From the NCBI GenBank assembly GCA_902799355.1, contig CADCAG010000027.1:1-64000 (forward strand): a DNA stretch of 64,000 nt. Direction: 5' to 3'. Below, piece after piece: positions 6,643-15,119 of the stretch. This stretch comes from an uncultured Bacteroidales bacterium (GTDB lineage Bacteria > Bacteroidota > Bacteroidia > Bacteroidales > Bacteroidaceae). A program made the translations under genes and the position numbers. A model generated the notes under the pieces. That model made no database searches, was not told the DNA's origin, and saw only the letters and a program-made list of their open reading frames with translations. Position 1 is the stretch's first letter. Every line of letters starts with the position of its first letter.

Positions 6643-8292
6643 ATGAATAAAAAACTGAAATCATTGATGCAGCAATTACTGCAAAGCCCACGGCGCTTTC
6701 CTGTTGAGTTCGCCTTGGGAATAGTGTTCTTTATCATTGCAGTATGGGATAATGAGACCAATCATTATAATGAAGCGTTGAAACAATGGGAGAGTGACGT
6801 CAACGGCGATATACTCTGGCTCTTCGCACCCCTGATGGTACTGACATTCTGGCTCCATCGTGTTAACCGTTGGGCCTACATCGCCTCATCCTTCCTCTTC
6901 CTGCCCCTGATGGCCCTCGACCTGAAGCCGTTCCTGTGGACTTACGGTTTTGGATTCACCTACGTCTTAGCAGGTATTCTGTTGATAGTAGGCAACAAAC
7001 GGATGAACAATCGTCCGTTTGCGGCTCATGCTCTGCATGTGGTCACTCAGATGTTCTTCGGCTTACTCATTACCCTCATTCTCAATTTAGCGGTGATAGC
7101 TATTGTGGCCTCGTTCTTCTACATCTTCGGCATTGATGAGCCCAAGCATCTCTATGAACATATCATCCAGTTCATCTGGTTTGTGCTGGCTCCGCAGGTA
7201 TGTTGCACGCTGATTCGTCAGAACGAGGACGAGGTTACAGAACCCTTCAAGATTCTCAGGCTCATTCTAAACTTCATCCTCTCGCCAGCCGTTATCATCT
7301 ATACCGTCATCCTCTATACCTATTTTATAAAGATAGTCTTCGAGTGGGACTTGCCCAAAGGCGGAGTAGCTTGGATGGTAATGGCCTTCATCACGGCTAC
7401 ATTGGTAGGTCGCGTGGCACAGTCGATACTCAGTCAGCGTTATTACGACTGGTTCTACAACCGTTTCACGCTGATAGCCATTCCACCGCTCATCATGTAT
7501 TGGATAGGTTCCATCTATCGCATCCGTCTCTATAGCTTTACTGAGAGCCGTTTCTACCTGATGGTGGCAGGTTTGCTGATGACGATCTTCGTTGTAATGT
7601 TATGGAAGGAGCGGACCCGTAAGTACCAGCTTATGGCACTTATCTTTGGTGCAGCTATCATCCTCTTCACCTATATCCCTGGCATTTCTGCCAAGAGCAT
7701 CGGACTGAGTTGTCAGAAGCAGCGACTCACCCAGCTTATTAGCGAAATGAAACTGACAGATGCCAAAACGGGCAAGTTGAATGATGAGCTCGACATGAGA
7801 CGCATCAAACAGGACAGTCTGTTGTGCGAGAAATACAAGGATGTCAGCAGCGTCATACACTATGTCCGCAATGAAATTGGAACCGATGAGTTTGAAAAAC
7901 AATATGGCGAATGGACGCACTCGGAATATAGTTTCGACTATGATAAGAAAAAGACAAAATACTCTATATGTATTGACGACAACCCTTATACTTATACAAG
8001 GAGAAAGCCTGTAGAGTTAGGTGACTACACCATTATGCTTCCTGAGAAGGATTATGATTGTGATTTCGAAAATGGAATTTTCACCGTTAGCCGAGATAAG
8101 GGCGCTGTCGTCCTTGAATACCCCATCAATGCGATGATTAAGAAGGACACGATGCTGCTGCATCATCCTGAGCAACTGCTCACCTATCGTAATGACTCGC
8201 TTATGATGGTACTCCATAGTATCAGCATTGATGATACCATTGTGACAGATGTCATCAGGTTCTCAGATTTCCAGCTGTTTAAGAAAAAGTAG
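6643..8292 (+). CDS. DUF4153 integral membrane protein
   Basis: 549 residues. About ten hydrophobic segments lie between residues 20 and 350, followed by a soluble C-terminal domain of ~190 residues. The middle block (FILSPAVIIYTVILYTYF, then WDLPKGGVAWMV) is characteristic of DUF4153 proteins of Bacteroidetes as I remember them. Function unknown. A family role in envelope physiology is only a guess. It follows the serpin gene by 114 bases but has its own promoter. Confidence 0.8.
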   Translation: MNKKLKSLMQQLLQSPRRFPVEFALGIVFFIIAVWDNETNHYNEALKQWESDVNGDILWLFAPLMVLTFWLHRVNRWAYIASSFLFLPLMALDLKPFLWTYGFGFTYVLAGILLIVGNKRMNNRPFAAHALHVVTQMFFGLLITLILNLAVIAIVASFFYIFGIDEPKHLYEHIIQFIWFVLAPQVCCTLIRQNEDEVTEPFKILRLILNFILSPAVIIYTVILYTYFIKIVFEWDLPKGGVAWMVMAFITATLVGRVAQSILSQRYYDWFYNRFTLIAIPPLIMYWIGSIYRIRLYSFTESRFYLMVAGLLMTIFVVMLWKERTRKYQLMALIFGAAIILFTYIPGISAKSIGLSCQKQRLTQLISEMKLTDAKTGKLNDELDMRRIKQDSLLCEKYKDVSSVIHYVRNEIGTDEFEKQYGEWTHSEYSFDYDKKKTKYSICIDDNPYTYTRRKPVELGDYTIMLPEKDYDCDFENGIFTVSRDKGAVVLEYPINAMIKKDTMLLHHPEQLLTYRNDSLMMVLHSISIDDTIVTDVIRFSDFQLFKKK

Positions 8293-8412
8293 CATAAGGA
8301 CAGGGGGTTGAACTTAGAAGAACAACATAGGTAACGAATTCTTCTGTTTCTGTGACAGTTAATAATTCCTTTCCGTCCAAATGTTTTACCATATTTCTTC
8401 TTGCCTTTCCAT

Positions 8413-8429
8413 TTGGCACGATATTTGCA
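8413..8429 (+). promoter_or_regulatory. Sigma-54 (RpoN) promoter of htpG
   Basis: TTGGCACG, four bases, TTGCA: a complete -24/-12 element with GG and GC correctly spaced by 12 bases. Predicted start near 8440 leaves a leader of about 29 bases to the htpG ATG at 8469. The same bases also contain GATATTTG, one mismatch from the housekeeping -7, so a sigma-70-type reading is not fully excluded, but it would not explain TGGCACG. Confidence 0.7.
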
Positions 8430-8468
8430 AAACCTTGGCAAAAGAATTAAAATTAAAAACTAAGGTAT

Positions 8469-10529
8469 ATGCAAAAAGGTAATATCGGGGTTACTACTGA
8501 GAACATCTTCCCCGTCATCAAAAAGTTTCTCTACAGTGACCATGAGATTTTCCTGCGTGAGATGGTATCGAATGCCGTCGATGCCACACAGAAGCTGAAG
8601 ACGCTGGCTCAGCAGGGCGAGTTTAAGGGCGAACTGGGCGACGTGACCGTTCATGTAACGCTGGACACCGACAAGGGTACCATCACCATCTCTGACCGCG
8701 GTATCGGTATGACCGAGGAGGAGATTGACAAGTATATCAACCAGATTGCTTTCTCTGGTGTCAACGACTTCCTGGAGAAATACAAGGACAACGCCAACAA
8801 CATCATCGGCCACTTCGGACTGGGTTTCTACTCTTCTTTCATGGTAGCCAAGAAGGTGGAGATTGTCACCAAGAGCTATAAGGAAGGTTCGAAGGCTGTG
8901 AAGTGGAGCTGCGACGGTAGTCCTGCCTACGAGATTGACGAGGCTGAGAAGGAGGACCGTGGTTCTGACATTATCCTCTATGTGGATGATGACTGCAAGG
9001 AGTTCCTGGAGAAGGAGAAGATCCAACAGCTGCTCACCAAGTACTGCAAGTTCATGGCAGTACCCGTAGCCTTCGGCAAGAAGCAGGAGTGGTCGAGCGA
9101 GAAGAAAGAGATGGTAGATACCGACAAGGACAACATCATCAACGACGTAGAGCCCCTGTGGACCAAGACACCGTCGACGCTGAAGGACGAGGACTACCAG
9201 TCATTCTACCGCACCCTCTACCCCATGAGCGACGAGCCTATGTTTTGGATTCATCTGAATGTGGACTATCCGTTCAACCTGACAGGTATCCTCTACTTCC
9301 CACGCATCAAGTCGAACCTCGACCTGCAGCGCAACAAGATACAGCTCTACTGCAACCAGGTATTCGTTACCGACCAGGTAGAAGGCATCGTTCCTGAGTT
9401 CCTGACCCTGCTGCATGGTGTCATCGACTCTCCCGATATTCCCCTGAATGTCAGCCGTTCATACCTGCAGAGCGATCGCGAGGTGAAGAAGATTTCCACC
9501 TATATTACCAAGAAGGTGGCCGACCGTCTGCTCAGCATCTTCAAAGAAGACCGCAAGCAGTACGAGGAGAAGTGGGACGACCTGAAGCTGTTCATCAACT
9601 ATGGCATGCTCAGCGAGGAGTCGTTCTACGACAAGGCCAAGGACTTCGCCCTGCTCAAGGACGTAGAGGGCAAGTACTTCACCTTCGACGAGTACAAGAC
9701 GCTTATCGAGGGCAGCCAGAAAGACAAGGACGGCAACCTCATCTACCTCTATGCTACCGACAAGGAGGAGCAGTACTCATACATCCAGGCTGCCAAGGAC
9801 AAGGGCTACAGCGTGCTGCTGCTCGACGGACAGCTCGACGTTCCTGCCATCCAGATGCTGGAGCAGAAGTTCGAGAAGAGCCGCTTCACCCGTGTAGACA
9901 GCGACATCATCGACCGCCTCATCGTGAAGGAGGATGCCAAGAAGAGCGAGTTGAGTCAGGAACAGTGTGACAATTTGTCAGCACTCTTCAAGTCTCAGAT
10001 GCCTAAGATGGACAAGACGGAGTTCATGGTTCAGGTAGACGCCCTGGGTGCCGAGGCACGTCCTGTCATCATCACGCAGAACGAGTGGATGCGCCGTATG
10101 AAGGAGATGAGCCGCTTCCAGCAGGGCATGAACTTCTACGGACAGATGCCAGACTCGTTCAACATCGTGCTCAACAGCGACCACGACCTGGTAAAGCGCG
10201 TACTCGCTGACAGCGAGGGTGCTACCACCGAGGCTCTGAAGCCTATCGAGTCAGAGCTGAAGGGTCAGGAGGCTCGTCTGGCTGCCATCAATCAGCAGCA
10301 GTCTGGCAAGAAGTACGACGAGCTGACACAGGACGACAAGGACATGAAGGCTGAGTGCGAGAAGGCCGTTCAGGAGCAGAAGGACAAGAAGCAGGCCGTG
10401 CTCAGCGACTATGGCGCTAAGAACGACATCATCCATCAGCTCATCGACCTGGCATTGCTACAGAACGGCATGCTGAAAGGCGAAGCCCTCGACAAGTTCC
10501 TCAAGCGCTCTGTCGACCTGATCAAGTAA
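8469..10529 (+). CDS. htpG: Chaperone HtpG (Hsp90)
   Basis: 686 residues, slightly longer than the E. coli protein. The GHKL ATPase motifs are in order: REMVSNAVDATQKL (catalytic Glu and Asn helix), ISDRGIGM (Asp contacting adenine), GHFGLGFYSSFMVA (lid glycine motif). The middle domain contains the R-x-x-x-Q-N/K loop region and the chain ends in a helical dimerisation domain. A charged, Q/K-rich segment (residues ~580-650) appears to be a lineage-specific extension. It assists protein folding under stress in the cytosol. It stands alone between a sigma-54-type promoter and a strong terminator, so its control should be independent. Confidence 0.98.
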   Translation: MQKGNIGVTTENIFPVIKKFLYSDHEIFLREMVSNAVDATQKLKTLAQQGEFKGELGDVTVHVTLDTDKGTITISDRGIGMTEEEIDKYINQIAFSGVNDFLEKYKDNANNIIGHFGLGFYSSFMVAKKVEIVTKSYKEGSKAVKWSCDGSPAYEIDEAEKEDRGSDIILYVDDDCKEFLEKEKIQQLLTKYCKFMAVPVAFGKKQEWSSEKKEMVDTDKDNIINDVEPLWTKTPSTLKDEDYQSFYRTLYPMSDEPMFWIHLNVDYPFNLTGILYFPRIKSNLDLQRNKIQLYCNQVFVTDQVEGIVPEFLTLLHGVIDSPDIPLNVSRSYLQSDREVKKISTYITKKVADRLLSIFKEDRKQYEEKWDDLKLFINYGMLSEESFYDKAKDFALLKDVEGKYFTFDEYKTLIEGSQKDKDGNLIYLYATDKEEQYSYIQAAKDKGYSVLLLDGQLDVPAIQMLEQKFEKSRFTRVDSDIIDRLIVKEDAKKSELSQEQCDNLSALFKSQMPKMDKTEFMVQVDALGAEARPVIITQNEWMRRMKEMSRFQQGMNFYGQMPDSFNIVLNSDHDLVKRVLADSEGATTEALKPIESELKGQEARLAAINQQQSGKKYDELTQDDKDMKAECEKAVQEQKDKKQAVLSDYGAKNDIIHQLIDLALLQNGMLKGEALDKFLKRSVDLIK

Positions 10530-10558
10530 TCATATACATAATAGGTATTAGCATCAAG

Positions 10559-10590
10559 CCCCGATGGTCTCCTGACTATCGGGACTTTTT
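10559..10590 (+). terminator. Terminator of htpG
   Basis: A 10-bp stem (CCCGATGGTC with GACTATCGGG) around a TCCT tetraloop, followed by ACTTTTTG. Confidence 0.88.
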
Positions 10591-10645
10591 GTTTTACGAC
10601 AGCGATAAGCATCGCATTAAGAACTTTTAACGCTCCAGAGCAATA

Positions 10646-10653
10646 TATTTTTG
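10646..10653 (+). promoter_or_regulatory. Possible promoter of the TraB/GumN gene
   Basis: TATTTTTG fits TAnnTTTG, 50 bases before the ATG. No good -33 partner is visible. Confidence 0.4.
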
Positions 10654-10703
10654 CCAAACCACCGTATATATTAATAGAGAGACAACAAAAAACAATAAGA
10701 AAT

Positions 10704-11639
10704 ATGAAGAAAACCATCCTAACCACATTGCTCGTCATCGCAGCAATCACCGTCAACGCCCAGTTCCTGTTCCGCATCAATGGTGGAGGTCTACAGAAAC
10801 CATCGTACATCCTGGGCTCTGTCCACACTATGCCAGGCGCCATACTCGACAGCATTCCGGAGTATCTGAAGGCTGAGGAAGCATGTCAGCAGCTGTATGT
10901 AGAGATGAATCTGAACAGCCAGCAGCAGATGGACGAAGTGAAGAATGCGGGACAGCAAGCTACTACGCTACCCGACGGCAAAACCATCTTCGACGTGCTG
11001 ACGCATGAACAGCTGGACGCACTGAACTATAGGTTCAAGGAGACCTTCGAAGTGGACCTGACGGACTCGACGATGAAGAGTTCATGGAACTACCAACCCT
11101 TTGTTTTCCCCTCCTCGTTCACCATGGTTTTTACCCTCAAAGAGATGGTGAAACATCCGGAGCTGGGCATGGCGGGCAGGCCCATTGACGGAGTGTGCAT
11201 CACGAGAGCCCAAGAGCGCGGAATGACGATTGGTCAACTGGACCAGATTCAGAGTCAGGACAGTCTGCAGAAAATGCGCGACACATGGATGGAGAACATA
11301 GATGTGCAGGTAGACTCGCTGATGTCGTTCCTGGAGCACTTTGACGAGCGCAAGCAGCAGGCCATTGACGAGGTGCTCTCTGTCGTAAGCGTAGGAAAAT
11401 ACTGGAAGAGCGGCGACTACGACAGTTTCAGCACTGACTCCTCCTGGCTTTCACAACTCGAGAAAAGTCCTGCGCTCTTCAAGCAACGCAACGAGAAGTG
11501 GATGCCGAAGATAACGAGTGCCATGCAGCAGACCCCCACCCTTTTCGTATTTGGTGCTGGCCACCTGATAGGTAAGGACGGCATCGTCAACAAACTGCGC
11601 GAGGCAGGGTACCAAGTAGAACAGATAAAAACGAACTGA
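10704..11639 (+). CDS. TraB/GumN-family secreted protein
   Basis: 311 residues. Residues 1-19 are a signal peptide (cleavage VNA-Q). The family's conserved N-terminal GSVHTMP motif lies at residues 38-44, the central GRPIDG block follows, and the C-terminal VFGAGHLIG is present. Members of this family (TraB, GumN, TIKI) include metal-dependent proteases that use the GxxH histidines. A role in peptide or pheromone cleavage is possible, but substrates in Bacteroidales are unknown to me. Export signal implies periplasm. Monocistronic between the htpG terminator and the next promoter. Confidence 0.85.
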   Translation: MKKTILTTLLVIAAITVNAQFLFRINGGGLQKPSYILGSVHTMPGAILDSIPEYLKAEEACQQLYVEMNLNSQQQMDEVKNAGQQATTLPDGKTIFDVLTHEQLDALNYRFKETFEVDLTDSTMKSSWNYQPFVFPSSFTMVFTLKEMVKHPELGMAGRPIDGVCITRAQERGMTIGQLDQIQSQDSLQKMRDTWMENIDVQVDSLMSFLEHFDERKQQAIDEVLSVVSVGKYWKSGDYDSFSTDSSWLSQLEKSPALFKQRNEKWMPKITSAMQQTPTLFVFGAGHLIGKDGIVNKLREAGYQVEQIKTN

Positions 11640-11706
11640 AAAATATTCATTCTCTAATAACCTCATTTTTTCCTATTAAAATAGGAGTTGTTTCGCAATA
11701 ATATTG

Positions 11707-11714
11707 TATCTTTG
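11707..11714 (+). promoter_or_regulatory. Promoter of the SpoIIE-type phosphatase gene
   Basis: TATCTTTG with GCAC following, about 32 bases before the ATG. The -33 region (TTG at 11688) is off by a few bases. Confidence 0.6.
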
Positions 11715-11745
11715 CACACGGACAACCTAAAATGATAGGATTACT

Positions 11746-13833
11746 ATGAGCAAAAACCTACTTCGTTGTTTGACCATGGTAGCGACCGGTGTCGTTGCCA
11801 TCAACATCATATTGTCGGGATGTAAAGGCAACTCTAAAGAGCAGGAAAGGCTGAATGAAGAAGCAGAAAGTCTAGTGTATGCGGCCTACTTAGACAAGGA
11901 CTACCCACGCATCATAAAACTGGCGGACAGTCTTAAAAAGCTGGGAGACTTCCCAGAGGGCAAGGCCTGCTACTGGCTGGGCTATGCCTATGACCGTCTA
12001 ATGCAGAAGCGCATGGCCGAGTTGTATTGGAAGACGGGTATCGCGGCTGTGGAGAACTCTACCGAAGAAGAAGATATACGGGTGTATGCTGGCATCACCC
12101 ATCGCTTGACGGGTCTGTTAAGTACATGGACTGAATATGAATCCGCACTAAAGGTGGCCATAGCCGCCACAGAACGATTGAAGAGCTTAGGGTGCGACAC
12201 GACCAGCGAGTACTACAACATGCTCATCTATATTGGTTGTTGTCAGAGCCACTTCGGATTGAGCGAAGACAATACCAACAAGAGTCTGGAAGATGCCTAT
12301 AACGCCCAATTGAACTATATCAAGCGACACGCTTATGCCACCAGCTACCGCGATGCGATCGTAGGTGTCATCAACATCAGCTACAACTTCCTAGAAAAAG
12401 GCGACTATGAGGAGTCCAAAGTATGGCTTGATCGAATGAGACTGCTGATTGATGAGTATGGAAAGCAGGCTGACGCGCGCCCTGACTATACCGAAAAGCA
12501 GAAGGCACGCTACAACATCTATCTGGCTAGGGCCTTAGAGGGACTGGGACAACGTGACGACGCTGCCGAGGCCTACAAGTTGTTCTGCCAGTCGGAATTC
12601 TTCCAGACAGCAGAGGGCAAGATGCTGGCGAGCGACTATCTGCGGTTGGCAGGTCGTTGGCAGGATGCAGCCGACAACTTCGGAAGCATGGATGAGTATA
12701 TGAAGGACTATGGCACCAACTATTCGCTGGAAATCATACAGAAAATGCTCCTCAGGAAGTATGAAGTCAACTTAAAGGCTGGACGAATAGACACGGCGAT
12801 AGCCGTGAGCACGAACATCACAGAACGCCTCGACTCGGCCATTACCCAATCGCGCCGAGCCGATGCCATAGAGCAGGAGGCTGTGCACGAGAAAGAATTG
12901 GAGATGGCCGCTGAGAACGAACGAAACGTGCGCCAGCGCCACATCACCCAACTCATTGCTATGGCGGCATTCATCGCCTTCCTCATCATCTACATCATCG
13001 TGCGCCACCGCATGCAAGCACGCCTTGAGAAAGCCCACAACGAACTGAAGACGGCCTACGACCAACTGGAAGAGACCACCACCGCCAAGGAGCGTATGGA
13101 GAGTGAACTGCGCATTGCACGCGACATTCAGATGTCGATGGTGCCAAGCGTGTTCCCCAGTGTAGAGGGGGTCGACATGTATGCATCGATGACACCTGCC
13201 AAGGAGGTGGGTGGCGACTTGTACACCTTCCTGCGGAAAGACGACAAGCTCTATTTCTGCGTTGGCGACGTCAGCGGCAAGGGTGTCCCCGCCTCGCTCT
13301 TCATGACGATGGCTACCAGAGGATTCTTGACGCTGGCATCGATGGGGAAAAAGCCCGCCGAGATAGCCACCCGCATGAATGCCGAACTGTCGAACAACAA
13401 CGAGATGGGCATGTTTGTCACGATGTTCATCTGCATGTACGACCTAAAAGAAGGACGGTTGGAATACTGCAATGCCGGACACAATCCGCCCATCATTGGA
13501 AATGCTGAAGGACAATACGCTTTCCTCGACGTCAAGGAGACGAATGCGCCCATCGGACTATGGCCGGAGCTGGAATTTGTGGGCGAAGAGATGGAACTGC
13601 CCAGCGGCAGCATGATACTGCTCTATACCGACGGTCTAAACGAGGCAGAGAACTGCCAGCAGGAACAGTATGGTGAAGAGCGCATCATCCAATTGATGGC
13701 ATCGCACGTTTCCGAAAGCACTCGCATCATTATCGAGGCCCTCAAGGCCGACACCGACCTGTTCCGCAATGGTGCCGAGCAAAACGACGACCTCACCATG
13801 CTGGCTTTCCGCGTGGAGAAGAAATCAATTTAA
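11746..13833 (+). CDS. TPR sensor with membrane segment and SpoIIE-type PP2C phosphatase
   Basis: 695 residues. Starts with a lipobox (IILSGC, Cys26). Residues ~30-390 are helical TPR-like repeats, presumably periplasmic. A single membrane segment lies at ~402-420 and a coiled coil at ~424-455. The C-terminal ~235 residues are a SpoIIE/RsbU phosphatase: IARDIQMSMVPSVFP linker, EVGGDLY (Asp491), VGDVSGKGVPASLFM (Asp508), LLYTDG (Asp629), and NDDLTML (Asp681), so all metal-binding acids are present. Such enzymes dephosphorylate anti-sigma-factor antagonists. No partner switch (STAS or kinase) is visible next door. It lies tail to tail with the sensor-kinase operon, overlapping its last gene by 9 bases. 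Confidence 0.9.
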   Translation: MSKNLLRCLTMVATGVVAINIILSGCKGNSKEQERLNEEAESLVYAAYLDKDYPRIIKLADSLKKLGDFPEGKACYWLGYAYDRLMQKRMAELYWKTGIAAVENSTEEEDIRVYAGITHRLTGLLSTWTEYESALKVAIAATERLKSLGCDTTSEYYNMLIYIGCCQSHFGLSEDNTNKSLEDAYNAQLNYIKRHAYATSYRDAIVGVINISYNFLEKGDYEESKVWLDRMRLLIDEYGKQADARPDYTEKQKARYNIYLARALEGLGQRDDAAEAYKLFCQSEFFQTAEGKMLASDYLRLAGRWQDAADNFGSMDEYMKDYGTNYSLEIIQKMLLRKYEVNLKAGRIDTAIAVSTNITERLDSAITQSRRADAIEQEAVHEKELEMAAENERNVRQRHITQLIAMAAFIAFLIIYIIVRHRMQARLEKAHNELKTAYDQLEETTTAKERMESELRIARDIQMSMVPSVFPSVEGVDMYASMTPAKEVGGDLYTFLRKDDKLYFCVGDVSGKGVPASLFMTMATRGFLTLASMGKKPAEIATRMNAELSNNNEMGMFVTMFICMYDLKEGRLEYCNAGHNPPIIGNAEGQYAFLDVKETNAPIGLWPELEFVGEEMELPSGSMILLYTDGLNEAENCQQEQYGEERIIQLMASHVSESTRIIIEALKADTDLFRNGAEQNDDLTMLAFRVEKKSI

Positions 13834-14406
13834 GATATAGAATACAGATAGGTAAAGCTGGACACCCAGCAGGTAGAACAGTAAAAGTGCTGCGCCCTGA
13901 CGGATGCCATCCAGCATCGCTTCGTAGACATTGGAGAGGTTGACGAAGTGACCAGCCATCATACCATAGAACGCGCTAAGAACGATGACAATGAATGCCA
14001 GGAGCGGCAGCAAAGCATGCGAGAATGGCGAAGGCCACAAGCTGCCCGTTACTGACAGCATGACGGCATGAGGAATGGCAGTCATCAACAGCAGTAACAC
14101 GACGGCGACAACGGTGAGCAACAGCGTCATAGTAAGGGCTCGACGCTCACGGAAGGTGGAACGGTAGTGGAGCAATCCACAATGGCGGAACGTTCCGTAA
14201 GCCATCAAAACCAGCACCAAACACACCAACACGGGCGTGGCCAGCTGGTGACTGAAATGGCCAAAGAACCAGCGCATGCCCTCGCCAGAGAGCAGCGAGC
14301 GGATGCCACTGTCTGGGAAGGCTGCACTCAGCAACCATGACACCAGCATGAGCAACAGCTGTGCTACAAACAGCGTAAAGGCAATATGTGGCAGAAACTT
14401 CTTCAC
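13825..14406 (-). CDS. Multi-pass membrane protein, function unknown
   Basis: 193 residues, GTG start at 14404-14406 that overlaps the TGA of the response regulator (GTGA), implying translational coupling. Five or six hydrophobic segments. The first third (SLLSGEGMRWFFGHF then a long hydrophobic segment ending YGTFRHCGLL) recalls the start of AbgT-type aminobenzoyl-glutamate transporters, but the chain is far too short for that family, so it would be a fragment or a remote relative. Its position as last gene of the kinase operon suggests an accessory role in signalling. The 3' end overlaps the convergent phosphatase gene. Confidence 0.7.
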   Translation of the reverse strand: MKKFLPHIAFTLFVAQLLLMLVSWLLSAAFPDSGIRSLLSGEGMRWFFGHFSHQLATPVLVCLVLVLMAYGTFRHCGLLHYRSTFRERRALTMTLLLTVVAVVLLLLMTAIPHAVMLSVTGSLWPSPFSHALLPLLAFIVIVLSAFYGMMAGHFVNLSNVYEAMLDGIRQGAALLLFYLLGVQLYLSVFYILN

Positions 14407-15119
14407 TCCATATCGGGTTCTAGGTTATCGATATCAAGGATGCGCAGCTCGAGGGCACGCACCACCAGGCGGGTGGCATTGACGCTCTCGCCGTTGGGGA
14501 ACAGCTTGCGCACCAGCTCCATCTGACGCTTCTCCAGACTCTTCACGCCAAAAGGCATGCCACGCAGACCCGTAATCTGCTCCTTCGTAAAGCCCAGTGC
14601 CAAGTGTCGCAGGAAACGCTCGTCGTACTCGTCAATCTCATAGTTGATGAGCGCCTCCTGACGTGCCAGCTGTGAGGAGACAGAGCGCTTGAAGCGGTCT
14701 ACAATCTTCTGCAGGATGGGCTCGTTGAATACGAGTTGCTTACCCTCCATGACAGCCATCACGTCACGACGTGTCAGCAGTTCGCCACTCTTCAGGATGA
14801 TGCCATCGGCACCAGCATCGAGCACGTCGACCCACAGCTTCTCGTTGAGTATCTCGCCAGTGAAGATGAGTATCTTCACCTTCGGGTATAGTTCCTTGGT
14901 TTGACGGCATATCTCGACACCTACCGTGGTAGAGCCGCCCAGACCGAGGTCGAGCAAGACGAGGTCGGGTTGCTGTTGCTTGACGAGACGCCAGTAGGAG
15001 GCTTCATTGTCTGCAGTGCCAATGACCTCAGCCTCAGGAATCTCGTTGCGTACAATACCTTCAGTGCCTTTCAGTTCGAGGGGTACATCCTCTACGATAA
15101 TCAATTTAAAGTTTTCCAT
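14403..15119 (-). CDS. Response regulator of the large sensor kinase
   Basis: 238 residues. Receiver domain at 1-125 with the acidic pocket (VEDVP), phospho-acceptor in LLDLGLGG, threonine in FTGE and lysine in LKSGE. The C-terminal ~75 residues (FLRHLALGFTKEQITGLRG then LEKRQMELVRKLF) form a LuxR/NarL-like helix-turn-helix, though divergent. It probably switches transcription after phosphotransfer from the kinase encoded just upstream, which overlaps it by 14 bases. Targets unknown. The operon context suggests genes linked to hexuronate or central carbon metabolism, by inference only. Confidence 0.88.
   Translation of the reverse strand: MENFKLIIVEDVPLELKGTEGIVRNEIPEAEVIGTADNEASYWRLVKQQQPDLVLLDLGLGGSTTVGVEICRQTKELYPKVKILIFTGEILNEKLWVDVLDAGADGIILKSGELLTRRDVMAVMEGKQLVFNEPILQKIVDRFKRSVSSQLARQEALINYEIDEYDERFLRHLALGFTKEQITGLRGMPFGVKSLEKRQMELVRKLFPNGESVNATRLVVRALELRILDIDNLEPDME

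Noticed and set aside
8460-9026. Leucine- and valine-rich frame antisense to htpG
   Set aside because: Composition is the complement of Asp/Lys-rich HtpG coding sequence, giving false membrane-like segments.
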